The position numbers were made by a program, and so were the translations under genes. Under the pieces are notes generated by a model. That model saw only the letters and a program-made list of their open reading frames with translations, searched no databases and had not been told where the DNA came from. Shown here one piece after another: positions 6,911 through 9,315 of a stretch of 9,315 nucleotides of DNA; position 1 is the stretch's first letter; each line of letters starts with the position of its first letter. Origin of the DNA: an uncultured Erysipelotrichaceae bacterium (lineage in GTDB: Bacteria > Bacillota_I > Bacilli_A > Erysipelotrichales > Erysipelotrichaceae). The stretch is from contig CADBLN010000182.1 in the NCBI GenBank assembly GCA_902795525.1, forward strand, positions 1-9,315, read 5' to 3'.

Positions 6911-6931
6911 ACTAATTTCTAAACAACTTAT

Positions 6932-6960
6932 ATTATACCACTTATACGCCTTATATTCTA
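6932..6960 (-). promoter_or_regulatory. Promoter of the ftsE-ftsX-peptidase operon
   Basis: On the minus strand an extended -10, TGGTATAAT (hexamer 6932-6937), lies about 32 bases before the ftsE start. At 17-base spacing the -35 position holds TAGAAT (6955-6960), a weak match that overlaps the TAG stop of the YitT-family gene. Copies of TATAAG begin every 9 bases upstream of the -10 (at 6955 and 6946), giving the region a repeated pattern. Confidence 0.65.
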
Positions 6961-7803
6961 CACACGATACTCATATGTAAAACCTTCACCTTTTATTTCT
7001 TTGGCATCGGAAACAATGATGAAAGCGAAAGGATCAATCTTTTCAACAAAATTAGATAAGTTGCTATACTGGTTCTTTGAGACAACAGTCAAAACGACAT
7101 TTTTACTCTCATTTGTGTAACCGCCTTTAGCTTCTAATATTGTTGTTCCTCTATACAAATCCACATGAATATATTCACAGATTTCCTCAGTTTTTGAACT
7201 GATTATGTACAACGCAACAGCCTCATCAGTTTTTGGTATCATAACTCTATTAATGGCATAACTTGACAGGGCAATATAAACGATACCATATAAAACATCC
7301 TCTAACCCATATGCAACTAAGCCTAGGATGCAAACCAATGCATCTGCAATCATCACAACAAGGCTTAATTCCATACCACTATATTTCGAAACTATTATGC
7401 AAGGAACATCAATTCCTCCAGTAGAAGCATCGTGCTTAAATACCAAACCTATTCCAATTCCTGCTAAGACCCCACCAAAACCACAACTCAATAATTTATC
7501 GATTTCAATGTCGAGTGGTATTCTAATTAAAATCTCCAAAAAAACTGGATAGATAACAGAACTCAAAGCTGTTTTCAAGGCAAACTCCTTACCTAGTACC
7601 AGCGCCCCCAATATAAATGTTGCGATTACACAAACATCTATTACAATATTTTCTTTGAAATTAAAAAGCGTTTTAAGAATAACTGCTATCCCTGCTAAAC
7701 CACCAGAAAGAATCTCATCTGGTATAACAAAAAAAGCAACTGAAGCCGCTAGCAAAAAATTTCCAAATATTACTACTACAATGTCCCTAACTGTTTTTTT
7801 CAT
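6958..7803 (-). CDS. YitT family membrane protein (DUF161 + DUF2179)
   Basis: This 281-residue protein has an N-terminal multi-pass membrane part (about 8-190, five or six hydrophobic segments) and a C-terminal soluble DUF2179 domain (about 195-281). Typical family blocks are LSGGLAGIAVIL (32-43), ASTGGIDVPCIIVSKY (126-141), RGTTILEAKGGYT (218-230) and a VVLTVVSK strand (236-243). YitT proteins are widespread in Bacillota, often in several copies; their transported substrate, if any, is not established. The ATG start has only a weak AGAGAAG site. It follows the terminator of the preceding unit by about 20 bases, and its stop codon abuts the ftsE promoter with no terminator between, so some read-through into ftsEX is likely. 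No functional link to FtsEX is shown by the sequence. Confidence 0.93.
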   Translation of the reverse strand: MKKTVRDIVVVIFGNFLLAASVAFFVIPDEILSGGLAGIAVILKTLFNFKENIVIDVCVIATFILGALVLGKEFALKTALSSVIYPVFLEILIRIPLDIEIDKLLSCGFGGVLAGIGIGLVFKHDASTGGIDVPCIIVSKYSGMELSLVVMIADALVCILGLVAYGLEDVLYGIVYIALSSYAINRVMIPKTDEAVALYIISSKTEEICEYIHVDLYRGTTILEAKGGYTNESKNVVLTVVSKNQYSNLSNFVEKIDPFAFIIVSDAKEIKGEGFTYEYRV

Positions 7804-7822
7804 AACTTCTCTATTTTAACAC

Positions 7823-7849
7823 AATAAAAGGCTATTTAAAAATAGCCTT
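7823..7849 (-). terminator. Intrinsic terminator after the lipoprotein gene
   Basis: Arms AAGGCTATTT and AAATAGCCTT pair perfectly (10 bp with a 2-base centre, or 9 bp with a 4-base loop) and are followed on the minus strand by TTTTATT. The stem starts 1 base after the TAA stop of the small lipoprotein gene. Confidence 0.85.
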
Positions 7850-7850
7850 C

Positions 7851-7976
7851 TTACCACGATGAACTACTAACTCCAAAATTTCTTCCTGAACCTATAGCAG
7901 CCTCTTCAGTACCACTTTTGCTGCTGCATCCTATCAGCATTAACAATATGACAAGAATAATTGATAGTTTTTTCAT
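7851..7976 (-). CDS. Small lipoprotein, 41 residues, function unknown
   Basis: This short gene encodes a 41-residue precursor: MKK, a hydrophobic run LSIILVILLML, then the lipobox LIGC with the acylated cysteine at position 18. The mature peptide is about 24 residues, rich in Ser and Gly, and ends NFGVSSSSW. I do not recognise a family beyond lipoprotein. The start is the ATG at 7976, one base after the stop of the DUF2207 gene, with GGAGGAGGA 7 bases upstream; a longer in-frame reading from 8072 lies inside the DUF2207 gene and has no lipoprotein signal at its start. Co-transcription with the membrane protein and the shared Gly/Ser tail ending in Trp suggest a partner or a peptide with related fate. 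The terminator right after the stop supports it as the last gene of the unit. Confidence 0.75.
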   Translation of the reverse strand: MKKLSIILVILLMLIGCSSKSGTEEAAIGSGRNFGVSSSSW

Positions 7977-7977
7977 T

Positions 7978-9315
7978 TTACCATCCTCCTCCACCGGAGC
8001 CGCCAAAGCCTCCACCTGAGAAGCCACTGCTTCCGGACGAACTATAGCCTCCACTGCTTTCACTTGGTGCACTCGTCATGCTTCTTTCCATAACTGTCAT
8101 TTGGCTTTCAAGAGAATGCATCATATGATATGGACTACTATGATATGAACAAACATACCAGGAACATGGTTCCATAGTCAAGTATTTGAAATGTTCATTC
8201 CAAACATCAGTCAATCCCAAAGCATAAGCAAAAGGCAAAATATCATAGAAATAATATGGATTCTCATCTAGCAATTCCACTAGACGGTCTTGTTCTGCAA
8301 CAATGATGAAATTTCTCAAGCCAACAATCTGGCCTAATAATTCATTACCATATTCTGTTCTCTTTTTCATTTGTCTAGTTATAATTACCATCACAAAGCT
8401 TAACAGTATGATTGCTAGTGCATAGACCATGTTTATCTTGGCTAATCCAGTAACATAGACCAAAATGAATGAAGATGCCAAGAATAATAGTGCAACTGTC
8501 ACATACAATAATGTTTTCGTGTACCATCTATGCATGTAACGTTTGTCGTCCATATAATTCATTATCATTGAAGAAACAACAATGAAAACCCCTGCTATTG
8601 CAGAAACAATTATGGCAACGGCTAAATCATAAGAATAATTATAATCAATCAAGAAAACTGCTACTGCCACAGGCAAACAACAGACTGCTGACATAACGCT
8701 TTGCAGTAATATTGATGTTTGTGTAAACAACCTTCTCTTATTAGCATCAAAATACTTATCTAATTGTTTCTCTGTTTTTTGGATAGTTCTATAAAACTTC
8801 TCCTTGAGGTCCTTTACAACAACTACATCCTTGTTGTTAAATAAAGCATTAAACATGGTTCTCTCATAATTCTTAGCACCCTTTTCCAAATCAGTGAGTT
8901 TCTTTAATCGCAAACCATCTTCATCATCAATAATGCTGATGATTCCCCTTCGACCCCAATCTAGAATCAAAGATATTACATCACCATCATTGGCTACACC
9001 ATCAATGATCACACCAACCTCTGCACTTGTTACTCCTGCTGGAGCATGGAATTCAACTGATTCAATCATTGGATCATCTTTGCCAAATAGATGGAACAAA
9101 ATAGCATATATAAGTGTTGATGCACAAGCCACAATGGCGCCTATTAAGCCAAAGTAATTTAAGCTAGCAAATTCAAAATAATTCTCTCCCAACATTAGTT
9201 GAACGGTTAAAGCTTCGCCAGCCTTAAGTGTCTCACTATAACTGCCACTAATCGTATTTCCTGAAACAACAACAGTCAAAGCCCCACTACTTGTGCCTGT
9301 GATGCCCATTGGAGA
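7978..9315 (-). CDS. DUF2207 domain-containing membrane protein, N-terminus cut by window edge
   Basis: The frame is open to the right window edge; 445 residues are visible and the signal peptide and most of the outer beta domain are missing. Numbering from the ATG at 9309, residues 1-45 look like the end of the extracytoplasmic DUF2207 domain (GEALTVQLML), followed by TM1 (51-75), a cytoplasmic region with DWGRRGIISI (117-126) and a basic segment (165-193), then four TM segments at about 200-221, 229-250, 267-288 and 293-311. GLRNFIIVAEQDRL (330-343) and LPFAYALGLTDVWNEHF (358-374) are family blocks. The tail is Ser/Gly-rich and ends GGSGGGGW, as is common in this family. The function of the family is not established. 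The visible methionine at 9309 is probably internal, not the true start. A small lipoprotein gene follows after one base. Confidence 0.9.
   Translation of the reverse strand, partial: SPMGITGTSSGALTVVVSGNTISGSYSETLKAGEALTVQLMLGENYFEFASLNYFGLIGAIVACASTLIYAILFHLFGKDDPMIESVEFHAPAGVTSAEVGVIIDGVANDGDVISLILDWGRRGIISIIDDEDGLRLKKLTDLEKGAKNYERTMFNALFNNKDVVVVKDLKEKFYRTIQKTEKQLDKYFDANKRRLFTQTSILLQSVMSAVCCLPVAVAVFLIDYNYSYDLAVAIIVSAIAGVFIVVSSMIMNYMDDKRYMHRWYTKTLLYVTVALLFLASSFILVYVTGLAKINMVYALAIILLSFVMVIITRQMKKRTEYGNELLGQIVGLRNFIIVAEQDRLVELLDENPYYFYDILPFAYALGLTDVWNEHFKYLTMEPCSWYVCSYHSSPYHMMHSLESQMTVMERSMTSAPSESSGGYSSSGSSGFSGGGFGGSGGGGW
7984..7992 (-). promoter_or_regulatory. Ribosome binding site of the small lipoprotein gene
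   Basis: GGAGGAGGA lies 7 bases before the ATG at 7976. The same bases encode the glycine tail of the DUF2207 protein. It is the main evidence for the short lipoprotein start. Confidence 0.75.

Noticed and set aside
6901..6912. GTG start for ftsE at 6912
   Set aside because: It adds four residues, has no ribosome binding site of its own and would include the GGAGGC site of the ATG at 6900 within the gene.
7806..7841. Possible promoter for the YitT-family gene (TGTTAAAAT at 7813-7821)
   Set aside because: A start from this -10 would fall only a few bases before the ATG and leave out the ribosome binding site, and no -35 match is seen. The real promoter of this gene was not located.
7851..8072. 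Longer 73-residue version of the small lipoprotein
   Set aside because: The extra 32 residues lie out of frame inside the DUF2207 gene. The ATG at 7976 has the strong ribosome binding site and puts the signal sequence at the N-terminus, as a lipoprotein requires.
1..9315. TGA read as tryptophan, as in Mollicutes
   Set aside because: All frames are full length under the standard code with Trp encoded by TGG, and no family-length gene is interrupted by TGA.
1..9315. CRISPR array, tRNA or rRNA genes, insertion sequences, prophage or defence genes
   Set aside because: No regularly spaced repeats, cloverleaf-like segments, transposase or phage-type proteins were seen. Gaps between genes are all under 100 bases and are explained by promoters and terminators.

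Overview
The window is AT-rich and every gene in it reads on the minus strand, so transcription runs from high to low coordinates. The genes point to a Gram-positive-type low-GC Bacillota. Strong GGAGG-like ribosome binding sites, a lipobox lipoprotein, a YitT-family membrane protein, an FtsEX operon with a secreted coiled-coil hydrolase, and a secreted protein with DUF5011-like Ig domains all fit. A relative of Erysipelotrichia or a nearby uncultured Bacilli lineage is my best guess, but this is inference. No mobile element, CRISPR array, tRNA or rRNA was seen.

Layout in transcription order. (1) 9315-7851: a DUF2207-type multi-pass membrane protein, cut at its 5' end by the window edge, followed one base later by a 41-residue lipoprotein and then a clear intrinsic terminator. 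(2) 7803-3907: a YitT-family transporter-like protein, then ftsE, ftsX and a secreted coiled-coil M23 peptidase. ftsE and ftsX overlap and the peptidase starts 2 bases after ftsX, so these three form an operon, with a good promoter just in front of ftsE and a hairpin terminator at the end of the peptidase gene. (3) 3820-2885: a monocistronic secreted protein with its own promoter, a TTG start, two Ig-like domains, a C-terminal 3D-like barrel, and a perfect intrinsic terminator. (4) 2795-1: a divergent NIF3-family metalloprotein, a terminator-like hairpin, and then three overlapping genes: a PHP phosphoesterase, a Bcp-type thiol peroxidase, and a MalY/PatB-type C-S lyase that runs off the window.

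The centre of the window is a cell-wall block. FtsE (ATPase) and FtsX (membrane transducer) are expected to gate the peptidoglycan hydrolase encoded next to them. Here that hydrolase is a PcsB/EnvC-like coiled coil fused to an M23 domain with all metal ligands present. The neighbouring secreted 3D-like protein may also act on the wall. The left block looks like housekeeping metabolism: peroxide and sulfur chemistry plus nucleotide or RNA phosphoesterase work. I do not see a clear new defence or mobile system. The most notable items are the FtsEX-M23 arrangement, the 3D-like domain with an altered first acidic position, the NIF3 protein with altered metal ligands, the tiny lipoprotein, and a perfect 23-bp palindrome inside the peptidase gene.
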